A stretch of 64,000 bases of DNA from Clostridiaceae bacterium Marseille-Q4149 (lineage in GTDB: Bacteria > Bacillota > Clostridia > Oscillospirales > Oscillospiraceae): NCBI GenBank assembly GCA_018228685.1, contig CP073691.1, forward strand, positions 1,860,001 through 1,924,000, in the 5' to 3' direction. Position 1 is the stretch's first letter, and every line of letters begins with the position of its first letter. Shown here in pieces: positions 25,278 through 35,016 of the stretch. Below the pieces are notes generated by a model. It had not been told where the DNA came from. It searched no databases and was given only the letters and a program-made list of their open reading frames with translations. The position numbers were made by a program, and so were the translations under genes.

Positions 25278-27004
25278 TCGGCGTTCTGAAAAAAATCTGG
25301 CACTTTGCCGGCGAGGAACAGGGCAATATCCGAAAGTCCATGATTTTAGGCTTCTTTTACGCGGTGTTCCACATGTTCCAGATCGCGGCCATCTATGTGG
25401 TGGTGCTGGCCCTGGTGGGCGGCTCCACAGACCCCGCCCCGGCATGGCAGGCGCTGGGGCTTCTGCTGGCCAGCATTCTGGGCCGGGCGGTCCTCAACCG
25501 CTTCAGCCAGCTCCAACAGACCCACGCCGGCTACTTCATGGTGGCGAATAAGCGTATCTCCATCGGCGACAAACTCAAGCGGGTCCCCATGGGCTATTTC
25601 AACGACCAGAGTTTGGGAGAGCTCACCGGCATCACCACCACCGTTCTGGACGAGGTGGAGAGCACCGGCCCTATGGTACTGGTTGGTATCCTGGGCGGCC
25701 TGATCAATTCTGCCGTCATGCTGCTGTGCATCCTGTTCTGGGACTGGCGGATCGGTCTGCTGGCCCTGGCGGGAATGCTGGTGTATCTGGCCCTCCTCTC
25801 CGGGATGGAGAAGCAGTCCGCCAAGATCGCCCCCAAGCGTCAGCGGGACGAGGCCCGGCTGGTGGAGGCGGTGCTGGAACAGCTCCAGGGCATGAGCGTC
25901 ATCAAGTCCTTTAACCTGACCGGAAAGGGTGACAAGCGGGTGCGGCAGGCTCTGGAGGACAGCCGGGCGAACAATCTGGCGGTAGAGAAGCTGTTCACTC
26001 CCTATATCTGGGGCCAGGAGATGGTTCTCCACCTGTTCAGCGTTCTGATCCTGGCCGCGTCGGTGGGGCTGTGCCTGACAGGAGCCATGTCCCTCGCCAA
26101 TGCGCTGATGGCGGTCATCGTCTCCTTCCTGATTTTCTCCCAGATCCAGTCCGCGGGCAGCGGCGTGTCCGCCCTGCGTCTGGTGGGCAGCTCCATCGAC
26201 CATGCAAACCAGGTGGACGACATCCCGGAGATGGATCAGCGCGGCACGGTAATCCGTCCAGAGGACCACGAGATTGTATTCGACCATGTGAACTTCTCCT
26301 ATGGAAGCCGCCCCATCCTCAAGGATGTGTCTCTGACCATCCCAGATCGAACGACCACCGCCATTGTAGGACCCTCCGGCTCGGGCAAGACCACTCTCTG
26401 CAACCTGATCGCCCGGTTTTGGGATGTGGACGGCGGCCGTGTGACCATCGGCGGCCGGGATGTGCGGGAGTACACGCTGGAGTCCCTGATGGAACAGGTG
26501 AGCATGGTGTTCCAGCGGGTGTACCTTTTTGCCGACACGGTGGAGAACAACATCAAGTTCGGCTGCCCGGACGCCACCCATGAGCAGGTGGTGGAGGCTG
26601 CAAAAAAGGCGTGCTGCCACGACTTTATCTCCGCCCTGCCGGATGGATATAATACGGTAATTGGCGAGGGAGGAGCCACGCTCTCTGGCGGAGAGAAGCA
26701 GCGCATCTCCATCGCCCGGTGTCTCTTGAAGGACGCGCCCATCGTCATCTTCGACGAGGCCACGGCCAATGTGGACCCCGAGAATGAGGATCAGCTCCAA
26801 AGGGCTATGGAAGCCCTGACGAGGGAGAAGACCGTGCTGATGATCGCCCACCGGCTCAAGACCGTGCGGGGTGCGGATCAGATTCTGGTGCTGGACCAGG
26901 GCAGCGTCGTCCAAAAGGGTACCCACGACGAACTGATCCAGCAGGCGGGCATCTACCGGGATTTCGTGTCCGAGCGCACGGAGTCCAGCCGATGGACACT
27001 TTGA
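25274..27004 (+). CDS. ABC half-transporter, second subunit of TetR-linked pair (cassette 2a)
   Basis: The start is the ATG of an ATGA overlap. The 576-residue partner has six membrane helices, Walker A GPSGSGKTT (365), VFQRVYLF, LSGGEKQR (470), VIFDEATANVD (490) and MIAHRLKTV (523). The region CCHDFISALPDGY before the signature is shared with the second subunits at 46431 and 53158, so these belong to one lineage. The pair is closed by a terminator and, unlike the other cassettes, is not followed by its own DtxR or winged-helix gene. Confidence 0.88.
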   Translation: MIGVLKKIWHFAGEEQGNIRKSMILGFFYAVFHMFQIAAIYVVVLALVGGSTDPAPAWQALGLLLASILGRAVLNRFSQLQQTHAGYFMVANKRISIGDKLKRVPMGYFNDQSLGELTGITTTVLDEVESTGPMVLVGILGGLINSAVMLLCILFWDWRIGLLALAGMLVYLALLSGMEKQSAKIAPKRQRDEARLVEAVLEQLQGMSVIKSFNLTGKGDKRVRQALEDSRANNLAVEKLFTPYIWGQEMVLHLFSVLILAASVGLCLTGAMSLANALMAVIVSFLIFSQIQSAGSGVSALRLVGSSIDHANQVDDIPEMDQRGTVIRPEDHEIVFDHVNFSYGSRPILKDVSLTIPDRTTTAIVGPSGSGKTTLCNLIARFWDVDGGRVTIGGRDVREYTLESLMEQVSMVFQRVYLFADTVENNIKFGCPDATHEQVVEAAKKACCHDFISALPDGYNTVIGEGGATLSGGEKQRISIARCLLKDAPIVIFDEATANVDPENEDQLQRAMEALTREKTVLMIAHRLKTVRGADQILVLDQGSVVQKGTHDELIQQAGIYRDFVSERTESSRWTL

Positions 27005-27114
27005 TTGATCGAAAAAGACAAAACTGCAGTACAGATATTTGCACTGTGATTTTTGGGTGGCTATGGCATTTGCAGCAAAAAAATCGCCATGCGCAGATAT
27101 GGGGAACGCTATAA

Positions 27115-27159
27115 AGAAAGCGTGCAGTTCCAAAACTAAAGTGGAGCTGCACGCTTTCT
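27115..27159. terminator. bidirectional terminator between ABC pair and convergent AraC gene
   Basis: AGAAAGCGTGCAG pairs perfectly with CTGCACGCTTTCT across a 19-base loop, with U-rich sequence following (ATTCTACTTCTTT). Confidence 0.75.
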
Positions 27160-27162
27160 ATT

Positions 27163-28125
27163 CTACTTCTTTCCTACCTTCCTAAACTCTCCCGGTAACA
27201 GTCCAGTGCTCTTTCGGAACAGCTCCGCAAAGCGGCTGGAGGTAGAATAGCCCACAGTCTGCGCAATCTGTCCAATGGACAAATCAGTATTGGTGAGAAG
27301 GTACTCCGCTTGGCTCATGCGGCGCTGCTGGATGTACTCGGTGATGGTGCAGTCATAGACTTTTTTGAAACTGCTCTTGAGTTTTGTTGTCCCCATGCAG
27401 GCAATCTGGGTCAGACGCTCCATGGGAACTTCCGCGGCGTAATGGTCGCTCAGGTAGGTAGCGACTGTCTGAATATTCTCAATATCCTGGGTTGCCAGCC
27501 GCCCAGTGGCCGCCGGACGCTTTTTCTGATACTCCACCACCAGCGACAACGCTTCGGCTACCTTGCCCTCATAAAACAGTTTGGCGGCGATCCCATCTCC
27601 GCGGTAATTTTGAAGCTCTGTAAGGAGCCTGGACATTTCCGGGAAGTCTGTTGTCTGGTCGATCTTTCGGAATGCCTCCACCGGGTTGTGGTATTCGTCC
27701 GGATACTGCTTTTTGAGATAATCCTCATAGTAGGCGGGCATGATCTCAACGCCGATGGAGCGAATGGGAATATTTTTGTGGATCAGCACCCGGTAGGGCG
27801 AATAGCCGCCGATATAGGTTTTGATACACCCGGCGGACAGCCGGCGGTACGGAGCCAATTCATCGCCGGAGATGGAATCATAGCGGGTGATGCTCAAACA
27901 CTCTGGCAGGGAGAATTCCAGCAGAGAGTCCTCGTGAAAGGAAAAGTTATGGATCTTGATGTCGTACAGATCCTTTTGCCCGTAGGTCCAGTAGGACCCC
28001 TCTCCGATTTCGGGCGATAACTTCCACGAGATGCCTAAAGAACCATACTGCTGATTATCCGGGTCGGGGATAAAACCGTGCCCTTTCAACAGCGGCGCAT
28101 AGTATTGCTCAATGATTTCGGGCAT
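27163..28125 (-). CDS. AraC-family regulator, cassette 2
   Basis: The 320-residue protein has an N-terminal sensing domain (1-205) and a C-terminal double HTH (about 215-315: IQTVATYLSDHYAAEVPMERL, TTKLKSSFKKVYDCTITEYI, IGQIAQTVGYSTSSRFAELF). It is divergent from the ECF operon at 28314. The shared 190-base interval contains inverted and direct repeats suited to an AraC dimer, plus a GTTAG-N6-CTAAC element on the ECF side. It is a likely ligand-dependent activator of the ECF/ABC operon and regulator of itself. Confidence 0.87.
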   Translation of the reverse strand: MPEIIEQYYAPLLKGHGFIPDPDNQQYGSLGISWKLSPEIGEGSYWTYGQKDLYDIKIHNFSFHEDSLLEFSLPECLSITRYDSISGDELAPYRRLSAGCIKTYIGGYSPYRVLIHKNIPIRSIGVEIMPAYYEDYLKKQYPDEYHNPVEAFRKIDQTTDFPEMSRLLTELQNYRGDGIAAKLFYEGKVAEALSLVVEYQKKRPAATGRLATQDIENIQTVATYLSDHYAAEVPMERLTQIACMGTTKLKSSFKKVYDCTITEYIQQRRMSQAEYLLTNTDLSIGQIAQTVGYSTSSRFAELFRKSTGLLPGEFRKVGKK

Positions 28126-28166
28126 GACAAAAGACTCGCCTCCTCTTTACAACGATTGGACGAACT

Positions 28167-28197
28167 TTTGAAACGAAAAGACGAACCTCGTTTCAAA
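28167..28197. promoter_or_regulatory. inverted and direct repeats in the AraC/ECF divergent promoter
   Basis: TTTGAAACGA (28167-28176) and TCGTTTCAAA (28188-28197) form a perfect inverted repeat with an 11-base spacer. GACGAAC also occurs twice about 20 bases apart (28159 and 28180), in phase with two helical turns. This is the probable AraC binding region. Confidence 0.6.
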
Positions 28198-28239
28198 TCA
28201 TTGAAAGCCGCCCCAATCGAGTGTATGTTATAGGTGACG

Positions 28240-28255
28240 GTTAGCGAACTCTAAC
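28240..28255 (+). promoter_or_regulatory. GTTAG-N6-CTAAC element before cassette-2 ECF operon
   Basis: GTTAG-CGAACT-CTAAC, extended by one more base on each side to GGTTAG/CTAACC, lies 10-15 bases after a TATGTT/TTATAG -10-like sequence, i.e. near the transcription start. Confidence 0.65.
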
Positions 28256-28313
28256 CAAAGAGTAGCATATCACAAAGAAAAAGTCAACATGACGCAAAAA
28301 CAGGAGGAGCAAA

Positions 28314-28925
28314 ATGAGCAATCAAGTCAATTCACTGAAGAAGGGCCTTACGGTCAAGGACCTTGTGACAACGGGTATTTTCAGTGCCATCTTTTTTGTG
28401 TTTACCCTGGTCGGCGGACTTCCGTTCGCCCCGAATCCAGTCCTGACCTTCTATATGCCGATGGGGGCGGCGCTGCTGTGCGGCCCTATTTATCTGCTGA
28501 TGGTGGCTAAAGTGCAGAAGCGGTGGAGCGTCACAATTCTCGGCATCATCATGGGGATCATCTGGTTTGCCACCGGAATGCACTGGGCATTTTCCCTGGG
28601 CTATATCGGGATGGGACTTATTGCGGACTTGGTAGCCGGCGCCGGTCACTACCGCAACAAGGCCATCAATCTGCTGTCCTATATGCTGATTTCCCTGGGA
28701 GGCATCTATACTTATGTGGTGTTCTTTCTTGACCCGGACGGCTGGGCCAGCACCATGCTGAAAAATGGTACGGAACAGTCCTACATCGACACCATGAACG
28801 CCTCCGCACCCTCCTGGCTCCTCGTGGTCATTATCGCCGGTACATTGGCGGTGGCGGCTTTCAGCGGCTGGGTCGGCGGCAAGATGCTGAAAAAGCAGTT
28901 TGAAAAGGCTGGGATCACCGCATGA
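28314..28925 (+). CDS. MptD-family ECF transporter S component, cassette 2
   Basis: The 203-residue membrane protein has about six hydrophobic segments (VTTGIFSAIFFVFTLVGGL, LLCGPIYLLMVAKV, INLLSYMLISLGGIYTYVVF, LLVVIIAGTLAVAAF) and the charged C-terminal KKQFEKAG tail shared with the other two S proteins. AGGAGC lies eight bases before the ATG. Its stop overlaps the EcfT start (ATGA). It is closer to the cassette-4 S protein than to that of cassette 1 by motif comparison. The substrate is unknown. Confidence 0.85.
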   Translation: MSNQVNSLKKGLTVKDLVTTGIFSAIFFVFTLVGGLPFAPNPVLTFYMPMGAALLCGPIYLLMVAKVQKRWSVTILGIIMGIIWFATGMHWAFSLGYIGMGLIADLVAGAGHYRNKAINLLSYMLISLGGIYTYVVFFLDPDGWASTMLKNGTEQSYIDTMNASAPSWLLVVIIAGTLAVAAFSGWVGGKMLKKQFEKAGITA

Positions 28926-29647
28926 TGGGCGGAGCGTCATCCCGACGCGGGCTGTGGCTGGACCCCAGGACGAAGATATTGCTGCTGTTGTTCTGCATCC
29001 TTTCCGCTATGATGGCCCCATCCCTTTTCTATGAACTGGGCCTTGTGGTGCTGATCGGGCTGCTCGGCGTCTGCTTCGGGAAGTGGAAATATGCCTGGAA
29101 GGGTGTACTGTTCTATGCGCTGATTGTTCTGCTCACCCTCTGGATTATGGACACCATGACGGGCACCTGGCGCACCATGTTTATCGCCTTTTTGGGGCTG
29201 TTCCATAAGGTCTATCCCTGTGGGATGCTGTCCGGCATTGTCCTCTCTACCACGAAGGTCAGCGAATTCTTATCCGCCATGAACCGCATCCACGCACCGA
29301 AAAAGCTGGTGATCCCGCTGGCCGTCATGCTCCGCTATGTCCCCACCATCCAGGAGGACTGGCGGTTTATCAAGGACGCCATGCGGATGCGGGATGTGTC
29401 GCCGTCTCCCAAGGGACTGCTGACGCACCCGGCCATGACGGTGGAGTGCATTTATGTCCCGCTGATGATGGCGGCATCCAAGGCGGCGGATGAACTGTCC
29501 ATTGCCTCCATTACCCGCGGGATCGAAAACCCGAAGCCCCGGACCTGTCTGGTGCAGATTCACATAGGGCCCGCAGATCTTCTGGCGGGCATCTGCTTCG
29601 CGGCGTACCTCGCTGTGGGGCTGTACTGGAAGGGGGTGTTCGGATGA
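28922..29647 (+). CDS. ECF transporter transmembrane component (EcfT), cassette 2
   Basis: The 241-residue protein has the EcfT entry motif LDPRTKILLLL, hydrophobic helices, and the coupling motifs (MRDVSPS near 158 and SITRGIENPK near 198). The first Arg-Gly site is degenerate (Arg-Asp) while the second is intact. It overlaps both neighbours by four bases (ATGA), so S, T and A are made in fixed proportion. Confidence 0.86.
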   Translation: MMGGASSRRGLWLDPRTKILLLLFCILSAMMAPSLFYELGLVVLIGLLGVCFGKWKYAWKGVLFYALIVLLTLWIMDTMTGTWRTMFIAFLGLFHKVYPCGMLSGIVLSTTKVSEFLSAMNRIHAPKKLVIPLAVMLRYVPTIQEDWRFIKDAMRMRDVSPSPKGLLTHPAMTVECIYVPLMMAASKAADELSIASITRGIENPKPRTCLVQIHIGPADLLAGICFAAYLAVGLYWKGVFG

Positions 29648-31161
29648 TTGAATTAAAGCATGTGTCGTTTGCCTACCAGGGGCAGGAGCATGACGGCCTG
29701 CACGACATCAATCTGACGATTGCGGACGGAGAGTGCGTCCTGTTCTGCGGCCGGAGCGGATGCGGCAAGACCACCATCACAAGGCTGGTCAACGGCCTGA
29801 TCCCACAATTCTATGCGGGAGAATTGACGGGCAGCGTACTGGTGGATGGACAGGAGATCAGCAAGCTGCCCATGTACCAGATCGCTGCTAAAGTCGGCTC
29901 TGTGTTCCAAAACCCCAGGACGCAGTTTTTCAATGTGGACACGGACAGCGAAATCGCCTTTGGGATTGAAAACGAGACCCGGCCGCCCGTGGAGCTGGCG
30001 GAACGGGTGGAGCAGGCCACCGACGACCTGCATATCCGCCCGCTCCGAAACCGCAATATCTTTGAATTGTCCGGGGGCGAAAAGCAGAAGATCGCCTTCG
30101 CCTCGGTCTATGCCATGAATCCGGAGATTTACCTGCTGGATGAGCCGTCCTCCAATCTGGATATGACATCTATCCAGGAGTTAAAAGGCCATTTGCGGCT
30201 GCTTCAAAAGCAGGGCAAGACCATTCTGATCGCGGAGCACCGGCTCTATTATCTGATGGGTCTGGCGGACCGGATCGTGTACTTGGAGCAGGGCCGGATT
30301 GAGAAGATTTTTACGCCGGAAGAGTTCCGCGGATTACCAAGGGAGACCCGGGAACGCATGGGATTGCGGGCGGCGGATTTAGCGGAGGTGCGGCCTCCGC
30401 AAGTCCACCCGCCGGTATCTTCCCCTGTCCTGGAACTTCGGGATGTCACACTCCGGTATAAAAAGCGGACGGTCCTGCACCGCATCAGCCTTGCCGCCGC
30501 AAAGGGTGAGGTAATCGGCGTGGTGGGCCACAACGGGGCCGGGAAAACGACCTTTTCCCGCGCCCTGTGCGGGCTCCACAAGGACTGCGAGGGGCAGTTT
30601 CTGTGGGATGGACAGGCGATGGAGCGGAAGAACAGGCTGAAACGCTCCTACATGGTGATGCAGGATGTGAACTACGAATTATTTGCCGAGAGCGTGGAGG
30701 CGGAGTGCTCTTTCGGCATCCGCAATCCGGACTTGACCCTGGCCGCCTCAACTCTGGAGGAATTGGGGCTGGCTCCCTATCGGGAGCGCCACCCCAACAC
30801 GCTGTCCGGTGGGCAGAAGCAGCGGGTGGCCGTAGCGGTCAGCATGATCTGCGGAAAAGACCTGCTGGTGTTTGACGAGCCTACCAGCGGTCTGGACTTT
30901 GACAGCATGACCCAGGTGGCGGGGCTGATCCGGCGGCTGTCTGAGCTGGGAAAGGTCATTTTCATTGTCACCCATGATTTTGAATTTGTCTGCCGTACCT
31001 GCTCCCGTGTCCTGCATTTTGACGAGGGCGAGATGCCCGGTGATATACCCGTTGTGATGGACGCCCTCCCGAAACTGAGAGAGCTGTTCTCTGTCAAGGT
31101 GAATGGCTCCGAAGGAGACAGAGAAGGTGGCCTGGGCCATTCAGATGGAAAGGAGAGGTAG
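29644..31161 (+). CDS. fused double-domain ECF ATPase (EcfA), cassette 2
   Basis: The 505-residue chain has two ABC domains: GRSGCGKTT (about 37), LSGGEKQK (143), IYLLDEPSSNLD, then GHNGAGKTT (300), LSGGQKQR (392) and LLVFDEPTSGLD. The start overlaps the EcfT stop, and the stop is three bases before the next ABC gene. It has the same fused architecture as 14390 and 42190. Confidence 0.9.
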   Translation: MIELKHVSFAYQGQEHDGLHDINLTIADGECVLFCGRSGCGKTTITRLVNGLIPQFYAGELTGSVLVDGQEISKLPMYQIAAKVGSVFQNPRTQFFNVDTDSEIAFGIENETRPPVELAERVEQATDDLHIRPLRNRNIFELSGGEKQKIAFASVYAMNPEIYLLDEPSSNLDMTSIQELKGHLRLLQKQGKTILIAEHRLYYLMGLADRIVYLEQGRIEKIFTPEEFRGLPRETRERMGLRAADLAEVRPPQVHPPVSSPVLELRDVTLRYKKRTVLHRISLAAAKGEVIGVVGHNGAGKTTFSRALCGLHKDCEGQFLWDGQAMERKNRLKRSYMVMQDVNYELFAESVEAECSFGIRNPDLTLAASTLEELGLAPYRERHPNTLSGGQKQRVAVAVSMICGKDLLVFDEPTSGLDFDSMTQVAGLIRRLSELGKVIFIVTHDFEFVCRTCSRVLHFDEGEMPGDIPVVMDALPKLRELFSVKVNGSEGDREGGLGHSDGKER

Positions 31162-31164
31162 TCT

Positions 31165-32925
31165 ATGAAACAGAAAAAAACCAATCGTGTGGCCTTGCTG
31201 CTCCACTGGGCCGGAGAGCAAAAGGTATGGCTGTTCCTGGCCGTGCTTCTGGCGATGACCGGGGGCCTGTGCATTGTGGTGCCCTATATTGAAATTTACC
31301 GGCTGATGGACGCCGCCTTTGGCGGGACCTGTACCGAAGAACTGGTGGTGCGGGTCGTGGCTGCTGTGGCCGCGGCGGTGGTGCTCCGCTTTGTGCTGTT
31401 CGGGGCGTCTGGAGTGGTATCCCACAAGGGAGCCTACGGCGCGCTGTTCAAGGTGCGCTGCATGGTAGCGGAACACATGGCTAAGGTGCCGCTGGGGGCG
31501 CTGAACGAGCGGCGGACCGGAGACATCAAAACCGTACTGAATGAGGACATCGAGAAGCTGGAACTGTTTCTGGCCCACAACCTGCCGGATCTGGTGTGCT
31601 ATCTGGTGGGGCCGGTGGTGGTTTTTGCCTACCTGATGACCGTCAATATCCCGCTGGCTCTGATTTCCTTGGTGCCGCTGGTGCTTGCGGTTGTGGTGAT
31701 GGCGGTCATGTTCCGCAACACGGACGACCTGATGGACCGGGCCAACCGTTCCATCACCGCACTGAACTCGGTCATGATCGAGTATATCAGCGGCATGAAA
31801 CTCATCAAGGCATATAACATGGGGAGCAAATCCTTCCAGAAATTCTCCTCCGCCATTCATGAGGAAAACGCCATGTGGAACGAGACCTCCCGCCGCATGG
31901 GACCACCCTACGCGGCCTTCGTGGTCATCATTGAGTGCGGAATGCTGCTCATGGTGCCGCTGGGCGGGATGTTTTTCCTGAAAGGCTCCCTGACGGCCAG
32001 CGCGTTCCTGCTGTTCATCTATGTGGGGTCCATGTACCTGACGGAGATCCGTCCGCTGCAGGAGCTGGGGACCAATTTCGCCAATGTGCTGAACGCGGTC
32101 ACCAAAGCGAAGGAGATCCTGGATGTCCCCATCTATGAGGGCGGCACGGATTTCCCCCAATGCCATGATATTGAATTGCGGAATGTACGGTTTTCCTACG
32201 ATGGCAAAACCGATGTGCTGCAAGGCGTCAATCTCAAGATCAGGGACGGAGAGAGGCTGGCCCTGGTGGGGCAGTCCGGCGCCGGCAAGAGCACCATAAT
32301 CGAACTGATCTCCCGCTTCTATGATGTGCAGGAGGGCGAGGTGCTGATCGGCGGAAAAAATGTCAAGGAGTTGGACTACGACACCATCTTGAGCAATGTG
32401 GCTATCGTATTTCAAAAGACCTTCCTCACCCGTGACAGTGTACTGGAGAACATCCTCATGGGGAGCAGCGCCAGTCTGGAGCAAGTGAGGGCCGCCGCAA
32501 AGGAAGCCCAGATCGACGACTTCATCATGTCTCTGCCGGATGGCTACGATACCAAGGTGGGGAGCTTCGGCTCCCGGTTTTCAGGCGGAGAGAAGCAGCG
32601 GATCGCCATTGCCCGCGCCATTTTGAAAAATGCCCCGATCCTGATTTTAGATGAGGCCACCAGCGCCTCCGACCCGGAAAACCAGATGGAGATTGACAGG
32701 GCCATCCAAAATCTTTGTAAAGGCAAGACCGTCATTGTGGTTGCCCACCGCCTGAGCGCCCTGAAGATGTGTGAGCGGGTCGCAGTGGTGGAGGACCACA
32801 CCATCACCTGTGTCGGCACCCATGAGGAAGTCCGCAGGGATAACGCTTACTACCGGAAAGCCTGGGAGGACTACGAAAAGGCCCGGAACATCACCTATCA
32901 GTTGGAAGGGGGGCGAGTAGAATGA
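31165..32925 (+). CDS. ABC half-transporter, first subunit of cassette-2b pair
   Basis: The 586-residue protein has six membrane helices, then Walker A GQSGAGKST (367), Q-loop VFQKTFLT, signature FSGGEKQR (472, first residue Phe instead of Leu), LILDEATSASD (491) and VVAHRLSAL (526). The catalytic Glu and His are kept. It overlaps the next gene by four bases. This pair is more divergent than the others in the window. It is operonic with an upstream ECF importer and a downstream DtxR-type regulator. Confidence 0.88.
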   Translation: MKQKKTNRVALLLHWAGEQKVWLFLAVLLAMTGGLCIVVPYIEIYRLMDAAFGGTCTEELVVRVVAAVAAAVVLRFVLFGASGVVSHKGAYGALFKVRCMVAEHMAKVPLGALNERRTGDIKTVLNEDIEKLELFLAHNLPDLVCYLVGPVVVFAYLMTVNIPLALISLVPLVLAVVVMAVMFRNTDDLMDRANRSITALNSVMIEYISGMKLIKAYNMGSKSFQKFSSAIHEENAMWNETSRRMGPPYAAFVVIIECGMLLMVPLGGMFFLKGSLTASAFLLFIYVGSMYLTEIRPLQELGTNFANVLNAVTKAKEILDVPIYEGGTDFPQCHDIELRNVRFSYDGKTDVLQGVNLKIRDGERLALVGQSGAGKSTIIELISRFYDVQEGEVLIGGKNVKELDYDTILSNVAIVFQKTFLTRDSVLENILMGSSASLEQVRAAAKEAQIDDFIMSLPDGYDTKVGSFGSRFSGGEKQRIAIARAILKNAPILILDEATSASDPENQMEIDRAIQNLCKGKTVIVVAHRLSALKMCERVAVVEDHTITCVGTHEEVRRDNAYYRKAWEDYEKARNITYQLEGGRVE

Positions 32926-34631
32926 GAGAACACGATGTCTTGAAAAAGAACAAAAATTTTTACATTGGCGTTGGGGGAACTGTTTTGGAGGGCCTGCTCT
33001 CCGGCAGCCTGTTCCTGTTGCTTTACTCGGTCATGCAGTTTTTGTGGGCGGGGCAGTTTGACCTGAACCGGGTGCTGATGCTGACCGGGGCGATTGCCGG
33101 CATCTTCCTGCTCCGTATCCTGATTTACAGCTATGGCTACACCAAAGCCCAGATCGGCGGCGCGGAAGTCAGCCAAAATATCCGGCTGTTTATGGGTGAT
33201 CATCTCAAGCGTATCCCCCTATCCCGGTTTACCCAGGGGCAGACCGGCGACTACATCAACACCATCACCAGCGATGTCAATAACTATGAAAAGATCCTGA
33301 CCCACAAAATCGGGGACCTGGCGAAAAACTTTGCCTTGTCCATCATGCTGATTGTGTTTGTCATGACGATCTATGTCCCCGCCGGGCTGATTCTGCTGGC
33401 GGCGGATCTGCTGCTGATTCCCGGTTTGTGGCTTTCTTTCCGTATGGTGAAGAAGTACGGCAAAGAAAAGAATGACATCTGTGCGGAGAATGTCAGCAGC
33501 ATCGTGGAGTATGTATCCGGCATCCAGCCCTTCCGGGCTTATGGCGTGGGCGGCTTGAAAAACAAGACGGTCATCAGCGCCATGCGGGACTTCTGCCGCA
33601 TCAGCTTTGTATATGAGGCCAAGGTGCTCCCTGTGGGAGCCGGGCTGGGTATCCTGATCTGGCTGTCCTGCCCGCTGGTCATCTTAATCGCCTACGCACC
33701 GTGGGCAGCCGGGGCCATCGACACGGTTTCCTATCTGTTGGTCTGCATGTTGCCGCTGTTCTGTTCCAAACTTGCCAACGCCATTTTTGTGGACCTCACC
33801 AGTTACAAAAACCTGATGATCTCCAAAGGGAAGATCTTGGGCGTGATGGATGAGCCGGAGGAAAGCGGCAGTATGGAGGCGCTGCGGCCCGCTACCCATG
33901 AGATCATCTTTGACCATGTGGACTTTGCCTATGTTCCCGGAGAGCCGGTGCTGAAGCAGGCGTCCTTTACGGTGCCGGATCAGAAGCTGACCGCCATTGT
34001 GGGCGATTCCGGCTCCGGAAAATCCACCATCCTGAATTTGATTGCAAAATATTATGAGCCAGCCAGTGGCGTCATCTCCATCGGAGGGAAGCCCATCAAT
34101 CATGTGGCGGCGGAGCGCGTGCTGGAGCAGGTTTCCATGGTAGATCAGGATGTGTTCCTCTTTGACGACACCATCCGGGACAACATCCGTCACGCCCGCC
34201 CCGGCGCATCAGACGCGGAGATTGAGGCAGCCTGCCGGGAGGCCAACTGTGACGGATTTATCCGCAGGATGGAAAAGGGCTATGATACCCCTACCGGCGA
34301 GAACGGCAATCTGCTCTCCGGAGGAGAGCGGCAGCGGCTTTCTATCGCTCGGGCCATTCTGAAAAACAGTCCCATCCTATTGCTGGACGAGGCTACCGCA
34401 TCCCTGGACATTGAGAACGAGCTGGCGGTCAAGCAGGCCATCGCCAATCTGCTCAAGGAGAAAAAGACCGTGGTGATGATCGCCCATACCCTTTCCATCG
34501 TCAAGAATGCGGATCAGATCCTGGTAGTGGCGGACGGAACAATCAAGGAGTCCGGCACCCACGAGGAACTGCTGGCCGAGAACGGCAAATATGCGGCCAT
34601 GTGGAACGCAGAACAAAAAATCACTGTATAA
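32922..34631 (+). CDS. ABC half-transporter, second subunit of cassette-2b pair
   Basis: The 569-residue protein has six membrane helices, then GDSGSGKST (359), VDQDVFLF, LSGGERQR (464), LLLDEATASLD (484) and MIAHTLSIV (520; the usual HRLS is HTLS). The start overlaps the preceding stop. The DtxR gene follows after 16 bases, as in cassette 1. Confidence 0.88.
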   Translation: MREHDVLKKNKNFYIGVGGTVLEGLLSGSLFLLLYSVMQFLWAGQFDLNRVLMLTGAIAGIFLLRILIYSYGYTKAQIGGAEVSQNIRLFMGDHLKRIPLSRFTQGQTGDYINTITSDVNNYEKILTHKIGDLAKNFALSIMLIVFVMTIYVPAGLILLAADLLLIPGLWLSFRMVKKYGKEKNDICAENVSSIVEYVSGIQPFRAYGVGGLKNKTVISAMRDFCRISFVYEAKVLPVGAGLGILIWLSCPLVILIAYAPWAAGAIDTVSYLLVCMLPLFCSKLANAIFVDLTSYKNLMISKGKILGVMDEPEESGSMEALRPATHEIIFDHVDFAYVPGEPVLKQASFTVPDQKLTAIVGDSGSGKSTILNLIAKYYEPASGVISIGGKPINHVAAERVLEQVSMVDQDVFLFDDTIRDNIRHARPGASDAEIEAACREANCDGFIRRMEKGYDTPTGENGNLLSGGERQRLSIARAILKNSPILLLDEATASLDIENELAVKQAIANLLKEKKTVVMIAHTLSIVKNADQILVVADGTIKESGTHEELLAENGKYAAMWNAEQKITV

Positions 34632-34647
34632 ATGAGAGGTTGCGTCG

Positions 34648-35016
34648 ATGAAAAAACTCCATGCGTCGGGCGAGGATTATCTGGAGGCCGTGCTGGTGCT
34701 CCAAAAGGAAAAGGGCATGGTACGCTCCGTGGATGTGTCCAGGCACCTTGATGTATCGAAACTCAGCGTGTGTCATGCGGTAGCTACCTTGAAAGAGGGC
34801 GGTTTTCTCACCATGGACGAAGACTCTTTCCTGCACCTGACCGATGTGGGCAGAGAGGTTGCCGAAAAAACTTATGAGAAGCACTGCTTTTTCACCCGTC
34901 TGCTGGTGGATGCAGGTGTAGAGCCAAAGACTGCCGAGCAGGATGCCTGCCGCATGGAGCACGCAATCAGCGATGACAGTTTTCAAAAAATTAAATCAGG
35001 GCTAAAGGACAAATAA
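34648..35016 (+). CDS. DtxR/MntR-family metal-dependent regulator, cassette 2 (mosaic copy)
   Basis: This 122-residue protein has the same ligand set as the cassette-1 copy (Asp10, Glu13, His79, Cys101, Glu104, His105) and no SH3-like domain. Its first 100 bases resemble the cassette-4 copy (for example the AAAAGGAAAAGGGCATGG region), while the rest is nearly identical to the cassette-1 copy; the junction is near 34747. In the recognition region it has SKLSVCHAVATL where the others have SKPSVCHAVATL, which could alter DNA binding slightly. Confidence 0.87.
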   Translation: MKKLHASGEDYLEAVLVLQKEKGMVRSVDVSRHLDVSKLSVCHAVATLKEGGFLTMDEDSFLHLTDVGREVAEKTYEKHCFFTRLLVDAGVEPKTAEQDACRMEHAISDDSFQKIKSGLKDK

